DNA of 64,000 nt from Dermanyssus gallinae (GCA_003439945.1 QVRM01004827.1:216501-280500); one strand, 5' to 3'; counted from the first letter of the stretch, positions 1-13,530 are shown. Program-made: numbers and translations. The notes: generated from the letters alone by a model not told the origin.

Positions 1-1910
1 TTCTTCTCAGTGGTTCTTAGAACAGCGTTCTCCTCAGTGGTTCTTAAAACCAGCTTGTTAATAAAACCGCGTTCTCCTTAGTTGTTCTTAGAACCGTCTT
101 GTTTATAGAACCGCGTTCCTCTCAGTGGTTCTTAGAACCGGTTCGTTATTAGCACCGCATTTAACTTACTGGCTCTAAAAATCGGCTTGTTCTTATAACC
201 GCGTTCTCCTCAGTGGTTCTTAGAACCGGCTCGTTCTTAGAACCACATTTATCTTACTGGCTCTGAGAACAGGCTCGTTCTTAAGACCGCGTTCTCCTCA
301 GTTGGTAGAACCGGCTCGTTCTTCGACATGCGTTCTCCTTAGTGGTTCCTAGAACCGGCTCGTTCTTACAACCGCGTTCTCCTCAGTGTTTTTTAGAACC
401 GGCTCGTTTTTACAACCGCGTTCTCCTCAGGTATTCTTAGAACCGACTTGTTATTAAAACCGTGTTCTCCTAAGTGGTTCTTAGAGCCGGCTCGTTTTTA
501 GAACCGCGATCTTCACCGTGGTCCTTAAAACCGCGTTTACGTCAGTGGTTCTTACAACCGGCTCGTCTTTAGAACTGCGTTCTCCTCAGTGGTTCTTAGA
601 ACTGCCTTCTCCTTAGTGGTTCTACTTTTAAATTTTACTCTAATATAACTTTTCAAATTAATTATAGTTAATAAAAATATAATATAATTCACCTCATTCT
701 TTATTATAAACTGCACCTTTATTTAATATTTTTAATTTTACATTTATCAATATAATAATATTATATTTTTTAGATTTAAAATTACTATTTATTTATTTTT
801 AAAGAAGATTTCTAAAAAAACCGGCTCGTTTTTAGAACCGCGTTCTCCTCAGTGGTTCTTAGAACCGGCTCGTTCCTATAACTGCGTTCTCCTCAGTGGT
901 TCTTAGAACCGGCTCGTTTTTAGAACCGCGATCTCCTCAGTGGTCCTTAGAACCGGCTCGTTCTTAAAACCGCGTTTACCTTAGCGGTTCTTAGAACCGG
1001 CTCGTTCTTAGAACCGCGTTCTCCTTAGTGGTTCTTAGAACCGGCTCGCTCTTAGAACCGCGTTCTCCTCAGTGGTTCTTAGAACCGGCTCGTTCTTAGA
1101 ACCGCGTTCTCCGCAGTGATTCTTAGAACCGGCTCGTTCTTAGACCCGCGTTCTCCGCAGTGGTTCTTAAGTCGACTCGTTCTTAAAACCGCGTTCTCCT
1201 CAGTGGTTCTTAGAACCGCGTTTACCTTAGTGGTTCTTAGAACCGGCTCGTACTTTGAAGTGCGTTCTCCTCAGTGGTTCTTAGAACCGGCTCGTTCTTA
1301 CAACTGCGTTCTCCTCAGTGGTCTTAGAACCGACTCGTTCTTATAACTGCGTTCTCCTTAGTGGTTCTTAGAAACCGCGTTCTCCTTAGTGGTTTCTAGA
1401 ACCGCATTCTCCTGAGTAGTTCTTAGAACCGGCTCGTTCTTAGAACCGCGTTCTCCTCAGTGGTTCTTAAAAACCGGCTCGTTCTTAGAACCGCGTTCTC
1501 TTCAGTAGGTCTTAAAACCGCGTTCTCCTTAGTGGTTTTTACAACCGGCTCGTTTTAAGAACAGCGTTCTCCTTAGTGGTTCTTAGAACCGGCTAGTTCT
1601 TAGAAATGCGTTCTCCTCAGTGGTTCTTAGAACCGGCTTGATTTTAGAACCGCGTTCTCCTCAGTGGTTCTTAGAACCGGCTCGTTCTTATAACCGCGTT
1701 CTCCTTAGTGGTTCTTAGAACCGGCTCGTTCTTACAACTGCGTTCTTCTCAGTGGTTTTTACAACCGGCTCGACCTCAGAACCGCGTTGTCCTCAGTGGT
1801 TCCTATAACCGGCTCGTTCTCAAAACCGCGTTCTCCTCAGTGGTTCTTAGAACCGCCTCGTTCTTAGAATCGCGTTCTCTGCAGTGGGTCTTGAAACCGG
1901 CTCGTTATTA
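1..1910. repeat. 44-bp satellite array with nested dyads
   Basis: Tandem array, cut by the left window edge, with a period of 44 bp measured at clean copies (for example phase points 1011 and 1055). Each unit has two sub-units of 17 and 27 bp, and each begins with the odd-length dyad GTTCTTAGAAC; the first continues CGGCTC and the second CGCGTTCTCCTCAGTG. Copies are diverged by scattered substitutions and small indels, and I estimate 35-40 units. Frames read through it as repeated RTGSFL/RSPQWFL peptides, but 44 is not a multiple of 3 and frames break, so it is not coding. It ends in unique DNA near 1910. Confidence 0.93.
624..818. repeat. AT-rich insertion inside satellite
   Basis: About 195 bp of very AT-rich DNA breaks the 44-bp array. 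The left copy stops after GGTTCT and the right copy resumes at AACCGGCTCG, so the break lies at the centre of a GGTTCTTAGAACC dyad and only the central bases are lost. I see no terminal inverted repeats, open frame or target duplication. Confidence 0.7.
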
Positions 1911-2329
1911 GTTATAGATTCAAGAATTACTGCGCCCTGCCTATAGTAACCACAAAAAATTTCAATAGACAAATAATTCACGAATATTTGAGGTGCCTTG
2001 GCTTGTTGGTGGACACCCTCACCATATTTGATGAACGGACTCGTGATGTCCACAACACAGTTCGGACTACTTGTCCGCCCAGAGACAATAATCAAACATA
2101 GCCAGCCAAAGCCGACGATCAAAGCTGAGATGGCAGGACTGCAAACTGCCTCTCGCTCCTCGTCAAGTGCTGTGAGTACTCTTATAGGTGATAATTAATC
2201 CGCGTTTGTAATGCTTGAAGATGGGTGCTAAAGTGGTTGCGTCGCAACCACGCAGATGCGGTCGACTGGAGGACTTAGCCAATACAGGTTGTTTTGCGCA
2301 TGGAGTGGGTAGCGCGGGCTCAGGCGCTT

Positions 2330-2354
2330 AACTCTCAACAGTAAGTTGAGAGTT
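2330..2354. repeat. Perfect 10-bp hairpin
   Basis: AACTCTCAAC at 2330-2339 and its exact reverse complement at 2345-2354 enclose a 5-nt loop (AGTAA). Function is unknown; there is no T-run after it. Confidence 0.6.
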
Positions 2355-2830
2355 GAGAAGCCAAACCCTTGGCTGTATTCGCCCAGCTGGATTCTCTAAC
2401 ATCTGCAAGCCCCCGTATCTGTTTAGAGACGATGAACATAGTTTTAATGGGCCTAATATGCATTGCGATATGTCGGCCGCTTATATAAGGCGGCGTCGTT
2501 ACCAACATTCTCGCACCTTTTATTGTCGGTCCCGGTCCTACGCAATGCAAAACAAGATGTAAATTTAGTATAACATTCAGCGCACATTCCTGCCGTTGGC
2601 GTTTAAGACACTGACAGGAGAAGCTCCTCTTAGAAACAATAATCCTAATGTCGACGTGTCTGACCTCACTTGTGACACACAGCTCACAGAACGGTCTTAC
2701 CATTAATGTCAACACGACAAAAGCTATAACGATCCGCTTGAAGTTGCGATGATCCGAACTTATGTAGCCGCTAAATATGGCCAGATCTGGATCGTTTTCC
2801 AGATAGCCGATCAACTACTATAAAGATCCA

Positions 2831-2872
2831 AAACTCTCTGCATGGCATAATCAAATGCCATGCAGAGAGTTT
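2831..2872. repeat. Perfect 18-bp hairpin, 6-nt loop
   Basis: The arms 2831-2848 (AAACTCTCTGCATGGCAT) and 2855-2872 are exact reverse complements around the loop AATCAA. Flanking GATCC/GGAT bases extend partial pairing. At about 42-50 nt in all, with a tiny loop, it is shorter than a usual animal pre-miRNA. A palindromic insertion scar or replication-slippage product is as likely. Confidence 0.7.
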
Positions 2873-4764
2873 GGGATTGATCTCTATTGTATTGCTATTT
2901 GTTAGCGTGGCCACTTCGACAGTATAAGTATGGGAGGGGGGATATGACCGTCGATAACAAGCCAAAAGTTGGCCCCAAACCTTAAAGATGTACGTACAAG
3001 TGGTGCTTTCTTTTTACCTGAATCGATCAAACCCAGGAATCATAACTACGACGCGAGGCCAGCCGGAGTAAAGGCAATTGACTGGTTTACACCGCACATC
3101 TGCTGGTCGTTCTTTAGCCTCGAATACTATTATTTGTATCTTAAACAACTGAAGATGATGTAATGAACGCCTAATTCACATGGCGATACACTACGCCGAT
3201 TTTACTCTAGCTCTGTTTCAACAGTTTCACCACGAAGCAGCTTATTAGTTTCGAACGTTTGTAGCTGCAGAAGATGGGCAAGGCACCGCAATTAGCTCCT
3301 ATCTCATAGATTTTCCACACTAAAATATCAATTTGTCCAACGGAATGTATACAGAGGACGATATCCATTCAGGGCTGAAATGTTAGCATATATAGTGTCT
3401 GAAATTGCAGTCAAAATTGGAGATGATTAAGATATTAACCATCCGTAAGAGTACTCATTAGGACATCATATGGTTGTTATGTTAAAGTCAGTTATAGCTT
3501 AGCCTCGTTAATGGTTAATTAATGCCTAATAATTGCGTCAGAACGCGCTTCTATTTACATACGACACACTGAGTAGTGCTAAGGTACTCGCATTTCCTCT
3601 ACCATACTCAATCGACGTCGGGCGGTGCGAATATCAGCGAATCCGAATTATCATCTCGTGTCATACTATTTGTTTGCAGAGCACGTACCCAGTGACGGAG
3701 TGTTTACCTACGCCGCCATCTATGACAATTCGCTTTAACTTTAGTATGGCCTAGTGATCATAGAGGTACACTGACGATAATTCAAATTATTGGCAGCACC
3801 AGCGCGAATAAAAGAATGTTAGATAATTAAGGAACATGCTTGCCGCCGTAGACACCAAGCTTTCCCCTTTCTGCCATTACAGCAGCTTCCAACTAGATAT
3901 GTAAAACGAATGCTATTATACAAACAGTGGGTGATCGTATTTAATTGCAAGTTAAAGTCTAATCGCAGCTGCTCTTAGCAACTGCAGCAAACCATTTCGT
4001 ACATTATCATGTTGAGTTAGTGCAAGTGACACAGACGTGTTTTAGACAGGTTCCTAAAGTACATAGGACAATTGTTTCCACCCCGTTATGAGTTAGATAA
4101 AATTGTAAAAAAAAAACAAAGTTGTATACAAAGGTCCATGCTTAAAACATTGAGCAAGCTTGGGTTCATAGCCTGTATCTTACAAAAGCTTAGAATTAAT
4201 TTTACCCAGAAGCCCCTGTTTACAATATAGTTGGTACCACACACATACAGGCCTGCACGACACTCTACAAGCACTTAATTTTGTCTTTGCAAACGTTTGT
4301 CTGTCAGAAATATGTCAATTCCTCAGCGTGGGTTACAAGGTGACCGCGTACATAGTCTCTGATTTTTTCCGCACCTCATTTAGCTTAATTAGCGCCAGTA
4401 ACAATATAACATATTTCTGATGTAACATGCGAGTTTATTATTATTGTGTAAAGCTGAAGACTGTGTCGGAAAGACTTGTCCACCTCAAGATACCTTGTCC
4501 CTAAAGTTGGCTGTTTATCGACAGGCACCTTAGAGGAAGGTATTCTTTTAAGCTGCTTAAAAACCAAATCTCTAGGCGCGAGCTCCCCATATGTGACTTG
4601 CTTACCTTGGCTTGATACGGCCACCAAAATAATGTAGCAGCAGGAAAATGCTTAATCCTTATATGTCTTTGGCAGTATGCATACATTAAATGTATTTGTC
4701 AATCAGTTTTAATAAGATGTATTAAAATTTAAATATTTTGGCCCCCAATCAAGGAAAAATAAAT

Positions 4765-4853
4765 AATTCTGCCCGAGCTGGATTCGATCCAACGCATGGC
4801 AACGCTTCTGTTTTTTTTTAACTAAGCTTTAGTCGCCCAAGCCACCACTGCTA
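4765..4853 (-). mobile_element. tRNA-derived SINE-like copy
   Basis: On the minus strand, an A-box-like GTGGCTTGGGCGAC (4832-4846) is followed by a B-box-like GGATCGAATCC (4780-4790), one base from GGTTCGAATCC. An A-run lies between the boxes and an AT-rich tail follows. No complete cloverleaf can be drawn, so a SINE or tRNA pseudogene is favoured over a working tRNA. Element ends were not determined. Confidence 0.4.
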
Positions 4854-5170
4854 TTTTAGAAGCCAATGCGTCAAATAATGTATACATATTGAGAGGAAGA
4901 GCGGCTCCTAAGCCCGATTGAATGCAATTGAAGCCTACCTTGACCAGAGCAGTGGCACCCGGCATAAAAAAACTGAAGCGCCGTGTAGTACCGTCCCTAC
5001 GAGGCCGTATCTCCGCGGTTGGAAATAAAGCCACCGTTCGGGCATGTGCCGCTTGTTCGACTAGAAATAATGATTGGAAATATGCGACTGATTGACATTA
5101 TTTACACTGAGGGCTCGGGCTGGAATTACCTTCTTTAGGTTGTTCCCAGTCAATGTTTTTTCTATAAATA

Positions 5171-5219
<49 letters not shown>

Positions 5220-7445
5220 GTTATGCTGTGTTCGAATCAAAATTATATTCTATCAAACTATTGGTTATATAATAAGTTGGTCGTGACACATCAAGCATCC
5301 ACTTACATAAAGCACTTCTTGCCTTCCTACCACCTTAATTTTCGTTTTGCCTTTGTCCAGTGTTGGCCTCTCGGAGTAGCAATATTTTAGACGACTTTTG
5401 GACGAACCTTTGCATTATAGTTGACTGTTTATGTTTTTTTTTCAGGTGAGTGTCACATTCATACCGCACTGGCAGTTTGCTCAATACTAACCAATTGTTT
5501 AAAGAGTTTCTGCGCTCATTCTTCTCTTAAATATTCCGCCAATCGAATGTTTCCCATTATTCTGGCTAGGGGGAGCCACCAGCTATAGGAGAGCGATCCT
5601 AGATGGAATATCTTCACAGTTTGGCTAGGTGGCGCTACTGGTACCGCTGCTCACTAGCTGAATAGTGAGTGCTCCCTCCTCAGTAGATTGGCTTCAATAT
5701 GGTCGTTGACGACAGATTACAGCCAGGCGTAGCCGACCGCTAGGCATGTCGACGAGCAAGTAGACCGCAACTTCGTTAAATAAAGCAGAGCGAACACATA
5801 TCGACAGGAGAAGGTCTACACTTCAACCAACTAATTTTGCATCTTTCATAAAAGCATGTGTATATGTAATTGAATACTTGGTAAAACACGAAGGGAAATG
5901 TAGGCTTGGCGAAACGGCTTACATTTTGGATCAGATTGCGCGGCATTCAAGCAACTACTTCGCATTCCAAGCAGGCCAATGGCCGCAAGGTCACACAGAC
6001 GCGCATTGCGTTCTGTCAGCTAAAGTATACCCAGTTGAGCGCCAGTTGAGTCTAGTCCAAAAAGGAGGAATAATGAAAATAGTTGCTGCTAGGTGTTTGT
6101 CCAACTTGGCTATGTTTGTCCGAAACTGGAGTCGTAACGTAAGCCATAAAATTGCTGTCGCCGTCACGTTGAATTTGAAATACTAGATGTGGATACTAGA
6201 CAACTCCAATTGGGCTAACTTATTTACGAGTGTTGTATTTACCTGCCCCGACAACACGAATGGCTGTCAGCCTAAGTTCAATTATAGTTTGGGAATTGCG
6301 TTTATTGGTGCGTAGTTAGCGGGGGAAGGTCGCACGATTAACTACAGCTGACTTAATGAAAATTCTGTAATAATTCTGACTTAATGAGAGCCGTTGATGA
6401 GCGCTGTGTGTTTGCGATAGGTGCTTGCCTTTTCCAGCAATGGTGACAACGCCGGTATCTGGGAAACTTTAACTGACCGTCTAATCACACAACAACAAAA
6501 ATAACAAATGTGGTATACAACAGCAACACGCGTTTGTTAAAGCACGCTGCAAAAGTAAAGTACTTAGAAATGCGGACCGAGAATTAGGTGTCCACACCGT
6601 AGAGGAACAACCGACGATAATGTCTCAACACGTCCTGAGGTCGATGATCTTGGGCATTTAGTCAAAGTGGATAGATTGCTTATCACACTCATCGCTGCCC
6701 TCGCGGCTCGCGCTGGGCATTTGTGCGTGAAACAAGTTTGGATTTCGTGCACAAGAAACCTCTGCCGTGTGTGGTTAAGTGTAGAATTTTTTTCATTTTC
6801 GTTCAACTTTCTATTTTTGAAAAAGGTACTGCAGTAGACATGTGTGGCGTAATAATAATAAAACCGTTTCAATACGTGCAGGCACTTATTGCAAACGGGC
6901 AACAATGTATTACATAACTTTAAATTGTATCTAGGCATGCAGGTATTGATTGATGGTTGCACGTACTTTGAAAATATCTACTCTAGCTAGTTTACTCAAT
7001 GGTTCGTAGTGGGCCACGCTTAGTTGAGTTGCCGCTAGGCAGAAAACGCTAGCTCCCAACGCTGCATCGAGCGTCGAGGGGACAAAACGTTTACTCCGGA
7101 CGTGAGCTACTTTATGCCAATGATTGGAAGCGTGCCTGTTCCTACTTTAAACACGATACTCCCTCGCGACTCGTGTGTATCTTTATAAAACGCTGTGACG
7201 GTTTATCTGTGTCTCTCGCTCTCCTTTCCTCGTTTTGTTTCTCTGTTGCACGCAAGACTTGACACAAAACGGCTGCGTCGGTAATGGTCTAAAGCAAAGA
7301 ATGGATCCTTGTAATGTCGTTGCCAACTACTGGTTGAATTGTCCACGAATACCTCTGGTGTCAGTGTCGCACCATAAAAGTCAGACAGAATCTCTCCGAC
7401 TGGCTGGCGGAGCACATGAGCATGTTCTGGCATAGGGACTCCGTA
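4854..7445. other. No gene seen; unique DNA with a (TA)n tract
   Basis: There is a (TA)n run at about 5165-5213. The longest frames (5878-6186 on +, 6564-6962 on -) match nothing I recognise and look random in composition. Near 5575 and 5625 two diverged GGCTAGG-containing phrases recur, too weakly to call a repeat. Confidence 0.45.
5165..5213. repeat. (TA)n microsatellite
   Basis: Nearly pure TA dinucleotide run. Confidence 0.95.
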
Positions 7446-7565
7446 ACTATCCGTAAGGCATTACTGAGCAAGAGCCTGATATTACTTGACATAACAACAC
7501 ATCTTACTATCCGTAAGGCATTACTGAGCAAGAGTCTGATATGACTTGACATAACAACACAGGCT
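7446..7565. repeat. Two-copy 60-bp tandem duplication
   Basis: Copies 7446-7505 and 7506-7565 are in exact 60-bp register and differ at only a few positions (for example GAGCCTGATATTAC versus GAGTCTGATATGAC), so the duplication is recent. It is not in any recognised gene. Confidence 0.85.
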
Positions 7566-8104
7566 TGCTGTTCACTGCCTTAATGCAGCAGGCAAATCTC
7601 GATAGGCAGGTTTTAGACAAGATGCCTGCAAGCGGTTTGGGTCTTGAATAAAGTCTGCTGATTCGAGCAAACGGCCGTAACAATTAACAAAAACGTCTGT
7701 TAGAAGTGGAATGTCTACCCTTATTTTGTATCTAGTTGGATGCAGCGCTTGAACCAAGTGGCAAGCGTTATTCCCGTTTTAGCTACCGCATTATTACTGT
7801 ATTATGCGTTGTAAGTGCGACGTTCGATCGCGTGTTGTTGTTGTTGACACCAGCATTGTTGTCGTTGTCATTATTGCCACTCCTACAGCTAATAGTGACT
7901 GAAGGCTATTTTCGTCATAAAGTCGTTACAGGCGGCCTAGCAGGCTAATTTAAATTCGGAGTCCGTCGTATGGTAAGCTCCCGTCAGCTCCACTGACCGT
8001 CGTTAGGTTAGGTTTGGTATCATGTTGGTCGTTGCCAGTAGATGGTTTACGGCGCCGATGTTAGTCGTCGTGGTAGAGGTGTGACGTGTGTTCATGAAAG
8101 CTAT

Positions 8105-8175
8105 TATGGTGGTGTTGGTGCTGCTGTTGTTGTTGTTGGTATTGTTGTTGTCGGTGCTGGTGCTGCTGCTGCTGC

Positions 8176-8218
<43 letters not shown>

Positions 8219-8365
8219 GCTGCTGTTACTGTTGTTGTTGTACTGTTGTTGTCGCTACTGTTACTGTTGTTGTTCGTGTTGTTATTGTTGTTGCTGCTGT
8301 TACTGTTGTTGTTGCTGTTGTTGTCGCTGCTGTTACTGTTGTTGTTCGTGTTGTTATTGTTGTCG
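8105..8365. repeat. (GTT)n/(GCT)n compound array
   Basis: About 260 bp of interrupted GTT, GCT and ACT triplets. Frames on both strands read as poly-Leu/Val or poly-Thr/Asn, typical of microsatellite shadows. Confidence 0.9.
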
Positions 8366-8554
8366 CCGCGGGATCGTAGGCGGCGTTGCCAGCACCATGG
8401 GCGGCAACCAGCAGCAGCAGACCGACACCTCGACTCAGCCAGCCATTTATGTGTCTGACGCCGCTCGGTGTGTAGCAAGCACTCGGTATCGCGGGCCACG
8501 AGCGGCACCATATATATGCATATGGTGTCGCTCGGCGATATATATATATATATA

Positions 8555-8601
8555 TATTTATAAGCACTCTGCCTCGTAATAAGGCAGAGTGCCTATAAAT
8601 A
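8555..8601. repeat. 20-bp near-perfect hairpin, 7-nt loop
   Basis: The arms 8555-8574 and 8582-8601 (core GCACTCTGCCT / AGGCAGAGTGC) pair over 20 bp with one mismatch around the loop CGTAATA. A (TA)n run at 8538-8557 overlaps the left arm, and a shorter CACCATAT/ATATGGTG dyad lies just upstream near 8507-8528. Confidence 0.7.
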
Positions 8602-9092
8602 GACAAATGACGACGACGACGACAACAGCAGCAGCAATCGCACCAACAACGACGACGGCGACGACGAAAGAACTCCACGTCGTGCTGGCTACCAAGAAAG
8701 GGTCCATCCTCCAAATGGACTAGAAGTCGTTGTGGTCAAAATACTAAACGAGCGAGCCTGTGAGCTCGATACCGACACAAACAGAGACGGAACACGCCGA
8801 AATCGAGAGCGGGGAGCGGGAAAAGGTGGAGCAGGACATGGAGAGCCCGTAGAAAGTGGACAAGATTCCCCGCCGCCGCCGCTCTGCTTGGGCATAGCGG
8901 ACTCATTTTTCTTCTCTAATCAAACGACTATTTACGTAGATGAACATGTAGATGTCCGCAACGACGTGACAGACAAGTAGAGATTGAGCGTATACACGAC
9001 ACACGGCCAGCGAGCTAATTGACTACGCAAGCCGGCAGACAAAATATACTCTATATTAAAACACACTGTGGATGTGTTTCAATATGGAAAAT

Positions 9093-9096
<4 letters not shown>

Positions 9097-9123
<27 letters not shown>

Positions 9124-9327
9124 GTGCCATATTTAGTATGCTCGAGAGATATTTGCGGACGCGGCCAAAGGTGAGCAACGCCGCCGTGTAAACTTAATGT
9201 AGCTAAGGTTAGAAACTGGAATCTCGGTTAGGGTGTGTTAGTGTCTGTTATATATATATATATATATATTCGTGCGGCGTGTAGCTAGAATCTCGATGTG
9301 TTGAGTATGTATATATATGTAATATAA

Positions 9328-9405
<78 letters not shown>

Positions 9406-9421
9406 TTATATATATATATAT
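9097..9421. repeat. Cluster of (TA)n tracts
   Basis: Separate TA runs at about 9097-9123, 9249-9269 and 9308-9421; the last is about 115 bp with sparse TTTA and GTAA interruptions. Confidence 0.93.
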
Positions 9422-9598
9422 CCATGCAGAGATAACGAATCGCCCTTTCCTTCTCTCACACGCCCACTCTATCTGACTGTTTTTCTTGTACCGCTGCGCA
9501 ATCTCTGTTTATCTTTCCGCGCATACGCCGAGAGAAGTGTCATCCTCGCCGTCGCGGTCGACGCGCTCGTCAAGTGATCGTAGATAGATGGATGGATC

Positions 9599-9675
9599 GT
9601 CGTCGTTGTTGTTGTCGTTGTCGTCGTCGTCGTTGTTGTTGTTGTTGTTGTTGTCGTCGTCGTCGTCGTCGTCGC
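9599..9675. repeat. (GTT)n/(GTC)n array
   Basis: Interrupted GTC and GTT triplets, read as poly-Thr on the minus strand. Not coding. Confidence 0.88.
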
Positions 9676-9799
9676 CAAACGGACAGGAGCGTCGGCCGAA
9701 AGGATGGATAGACAGATATATTGGCAGTTTGCCTGTCTGCTTTCCGACCGATCGACCAGCCAGCTAACCGATTGAGAAGCTCACGGCACAACAAAACAC

Positions 9800-10110
9800 T
9801 CTCCCAATATCTCTCACTCTATCTCTCTCTCCCTCTCTCTTTCTGTCGTGTTTACGTATTCACTCTTTCCTTCTATAATTTAGTCTCTCTCGCTCGCGCG
9901 CTCTCTACCTTTATTCTGTATTTCTCTTACTGTCTATATGCATCTAATGTCTCTCTCTCTCTTTCTCCCTTCTGTGATTACTTATCTCTCCTCTCTCGCC
10001 CACCATGGATCTACCTAACTCTCTCCTGTTATTACCTATCTCTCTCTTTCTCTCTCTCTCGCTTTCTCTCTCTCTCTCGCTTCTCTCTCTCTCTATTTCT
10101 ATAGCGTTCT
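9800..10110. repeat. (CT)n-rich low-complexity tract
   Basis: Pyrimidine-rich CTCT runs interrupted by short unique words. The long + frame over it is a Leu/Ser-rich artefact. Confidence 0.8.
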
Positions 10111-10468
10111 CGGACTCTCTCTGGCTGAGGGCCCAGGGCGCGTGGCGCGCATAACATCGATCCGAGCCTTCTTGCTTAAGCCGTCCCTGATGTGGCTGCC
10201 GCTACTACGGCCGCTGGCGCCGCCGCGACTACGATTGCCATTATCATCATCATCATTATTGTCATGCATACATACATGCGTGAGTGCATGCGTTTATACA
10301 TACATACATACATGCATGGATGCATACATTGGCCGCTATGCACATTGCATGCAGAGATGTTAACGAGGATCTTATGCAGAAGTGGCGTGCAGAGTGGCAA
10401 CGGCGGTGGTGGTGGCTCTGCTGCTGCTGCCAGCCGTGGTTGCAGCGACAGAAGCAGTTTCAGTAACA

Positions 10469-10635
10469 ACAGCACCAATGAACAACAACAACATGAGCAA
10501 CAGCAACAACAACATGAGCAACAGCAACAACAACGTGAGCAACAGCAACAACACCATGAACAACAACAACAACACCATGAACAACAACAACAGCATCGAT
10601 GATGATGATGATCATGATGATGATGATGACAACGA
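10469..10635. repeat. (AAC)n/(AAC-ATG) then (GAT)n array
   Basis: CAACAACATGAGCAACAGCA-like units, about 24-30 bp long and repeated about five times, run into (GAT)n. It is the most regular short minisatellite in this part of the window. Confidence 0.85.
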
Positions 10636-10856
10636 GAAAGAAGAAGATGGATGGCATCGCTGAGCCGACGACAGAACACCACACTGGAGAACGGCGTAAA
10701 CGGAGAAAACAACTACTAGCGGCGCAGCGATCAGTTAGCTAGCTGACGCAACGACAATCCATTCTAGAATTAGGCACGTTTTTACGGAGGTTGTTTTTAA
10801 ACTTAGATCTAGCACCATTATGGCCAACGTCACCACAACGCCCGTCCTCTTCCTCA

Positions 10857-10910
10857 CCATCATCACCATCATCATCATCACCATTATCATCATCATCATC
10901 ATCATCAGAA
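10857..10910. repeat. (CAT)n microsatellite
   Basis: CATCAT triplet run with a few CAC interruptions. Confidence 0.9.
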
Positions 10911-11039
10911 CTGCAAACATCATCTCCATCACAAGCATCATTATTCTAATCGTTATTAGCACGTCATTACTAACAGGTCGAACAACCGGCGGCTCAGAGC
11001 GGCGGCAGGCCGTGACTAACGGTCGATCGATTAATTAGC

Positions 11040-13036
11040 CGTCGTTTTTACTTTCATCATACTTTATAATCATCAATATCATCATCATGCTGATTATCAT
11101 GACCAGCAGCGGAAGCAGACGCAGCAACAGCTTCAGTGGTTGTCGACAATCTCATCGTAACCATCAGCCATACTATTCCTCTTCTTCACATCATCATAAT
11201 TTCCCTTTTTCCTTTTGTTTTTTTCATATTTTCCCTTATTTCGTCTTCTTCACCTTTTTTACACAGGTTTCTCTGTTCATTTCTGTTCTTCGTCGCCTTG
11301 TTAGCGTCGCCCTCCTTTTCCTTTCGTTTCATTCGTCCTTTTCTTTTGCCATTTTTTTCTATTCTTTCTGCTCATCCTTTCATTTGTTGTTGCCTTCTTT
11401 TGCTTCGTTTTTATTTTTGTTCTCCTGCTTCGTGCCATTTGCCCCCCTTCTCCGTTTTTTAATACACATTATATTTTGCTTCCGTTTTATTTTTAGACAT
11501 ATTACATGTTCCTCCTTCTCCCTCTCTCTCTCTCTGTATTATTTGATTCTTTTGTCAGTTGCATTTTTTTTTTACAGGTCGTCGTTCATGTTCTTCTTAT
11601 TCTCTTCTTCGATTCCTCCATCTTTTCCTTGTTGTTGTTGTTGTTGTTGTTGTTATCGTTTTTCCCTTCTATAATCTGCATCTTTCTATCCATGTGTGTC
11701 TCGGCTGTCGTCGCCTCTCCGGTCCCTGTCGTTCCAGGCCTTATTAGTAGTACCGACTTCACCAATCGAAATCGTTCCAGCCCTTCAATAGAGGGTATCT
11801 ACTTCACCAATCGAAACTCCAGCATAATCAACGCTACCAACAATACTTCTCCTAGAACCAATTATTCTACATATAGACATACGTCCATACGTACGTATGC
11901 ACGCACGCACATGCACCCATGTTCTGTTCGACTATACAGCTTCGACTAGGTTAATTCAACTAAATGAGAGTCGTCGTTACCTGGCTGCTAACAGCTAACC
12001 GAAGACTGGCTGGACGTTCATCGGACCGACTCATTGGGAAACGCTCTCTTCAAGGACCGTCAAGAAGACCTTGTCCTCCTCCGGCCTGGACTGCACTGCT
12101 TTCTTGGCTTCTCTGCCTCCTCCACTTTGTACGTGGTTGGATTTTGTCATCCACCCTCCATCCGTCTCTATACCTCTCTTGATTTCTCCTTATATCTCCT
12201 CCTCTCTCTTACTATGTGAGAGAGAGAGAAAGAGATTTAGGGACAAATGGGAGTCGCCGTCTCGTACATTGGCCATGATGAGTACGACGAGTTGTTCGGG
12301 AGGTGTAGGATCGGGAGGAGATTGGCGTTCATCGAGGAGATTGGCGTGCATCACCATAATCATGCTTATGGTCATCATTCGTCGTTTTCCATGTGTCTCT
12401 ATATCTGTCCGTCCTTTCCGTCCATTCTGTGTCGTTTTATCTAAGCGTCTCTGTGTGTGTTCCGTATGTTGCTGTGTGTATTTGTCTGTTTGTGCCTTTG
12501 TGTGTCTGTCTGTGTGTTTATGGGCCAGCCACCACCTACTTAGCTAATGCATCATCATCATCATCAGTATTGCGACTACTTGTATTACTACTACTACTAC
12601 TACTACGACTACTATCACTGCTAGTTCTACAACGAACTAACTAATACTGTACCACTTGTAACCACTGCGACCAGCACCGCCGCCTGGTGTCGGTTGGTTA
12701 ATCGGCCGTTCGTTCGGTCGGTCGCTTCACCACTGTTCACCAGTGTTCACCGTCAAGGTCTGTCCGTCTACCTTCGTCTACCTTTTTCTGTATGTCTGAG
12801 TGTGTCTTCGCGGCTATGAGCGTGTGTCTGTGAGTGTGAGAACGACGACCGAACGTATGGCTCACTAGGTAGGTGGTATCTTGCTAATGGTAGTCCTAAT
12901 AGTAGCAGAAGTAGAGTAGTGGTTGTTATTGTTGTCGTTGTTGCTGTTGCTGTTGGTGTTGTTGTTGTAGGCAAATAAGCAGGTACAGATAGGTGGGGTG
13001 AGTTGACTGGTTGACAGGCTGTCTCTCCCTCCCTCT

Positions 13037-13073
<37 letters not shown>

Positions 13074-13200
13074 CAAGCGATGCAAACTCTGCAAAAACTC
13101 TCCAGCAGCGGACACAGCCGCGGCGGCAGAGACGGCGGAGGCGACGGCAGCGGCGGCTCAAGCTGAACCAAACACTGAGCACTGACTGGCTCGCAACATC
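11040..13200. other. Microsatellite-rich DNA, no gene seen
   Basis: Pyrimidine-rich and low-complexity sequence with (CT)n at about 13021-13067 and GTT/GCT triplets at 12930-12970. Frames are biased to Ser/Phe/Leu by composition and carry no domain. Confidence 0.5.
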
Positions 13201-13231
13201 ACGCTGGCTGCATTTGGATATTTTGATGTAG

Positions 13232-13530
13232 AATGAGGGACGACAGCAGCAGCAGCAGCAGCAACAACAACATCATCATCATCAGCAGCAGTAGGAGCAG
13301 CAATAACAACAACAACGACATCATCAGCAGCAGCAGCAGCAACAACAACAACGGTCACGATGACAATCCGTACACACAACGCTCGATGTGGCAGATGTTG
13401 TCCGACAGACAGCAGCAACACAATCTGTAGTAACAGAAGAGCAACAGCAGCAGCAGCAACAACAACAATAGTCGCCAAAGGAACGACAACAAAAACAACA
13501 ACGGCAACAACAACAACAACGCCGACGACT
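13232..13530. repeat. (AGC)n/(AAC)n compound array
   Basis: Alternating blocks of CAG, AAC and CAT triplets. All three frames read homopolymeric Ser/Asn, Gln or Ala/Thr. Confidence 0.88.

Larger units (their letters stand above)
1911..4764. other. No gene seen; unique non-coding DNA
   Basis: Open frames here are at most about 160 codons, have no recognisable domain and no coding-like composition. Two perfect hairpins stand out (2330-2354 and 2831-2872, listed separately). No RNA gene was recognised. Confidence 0.5.
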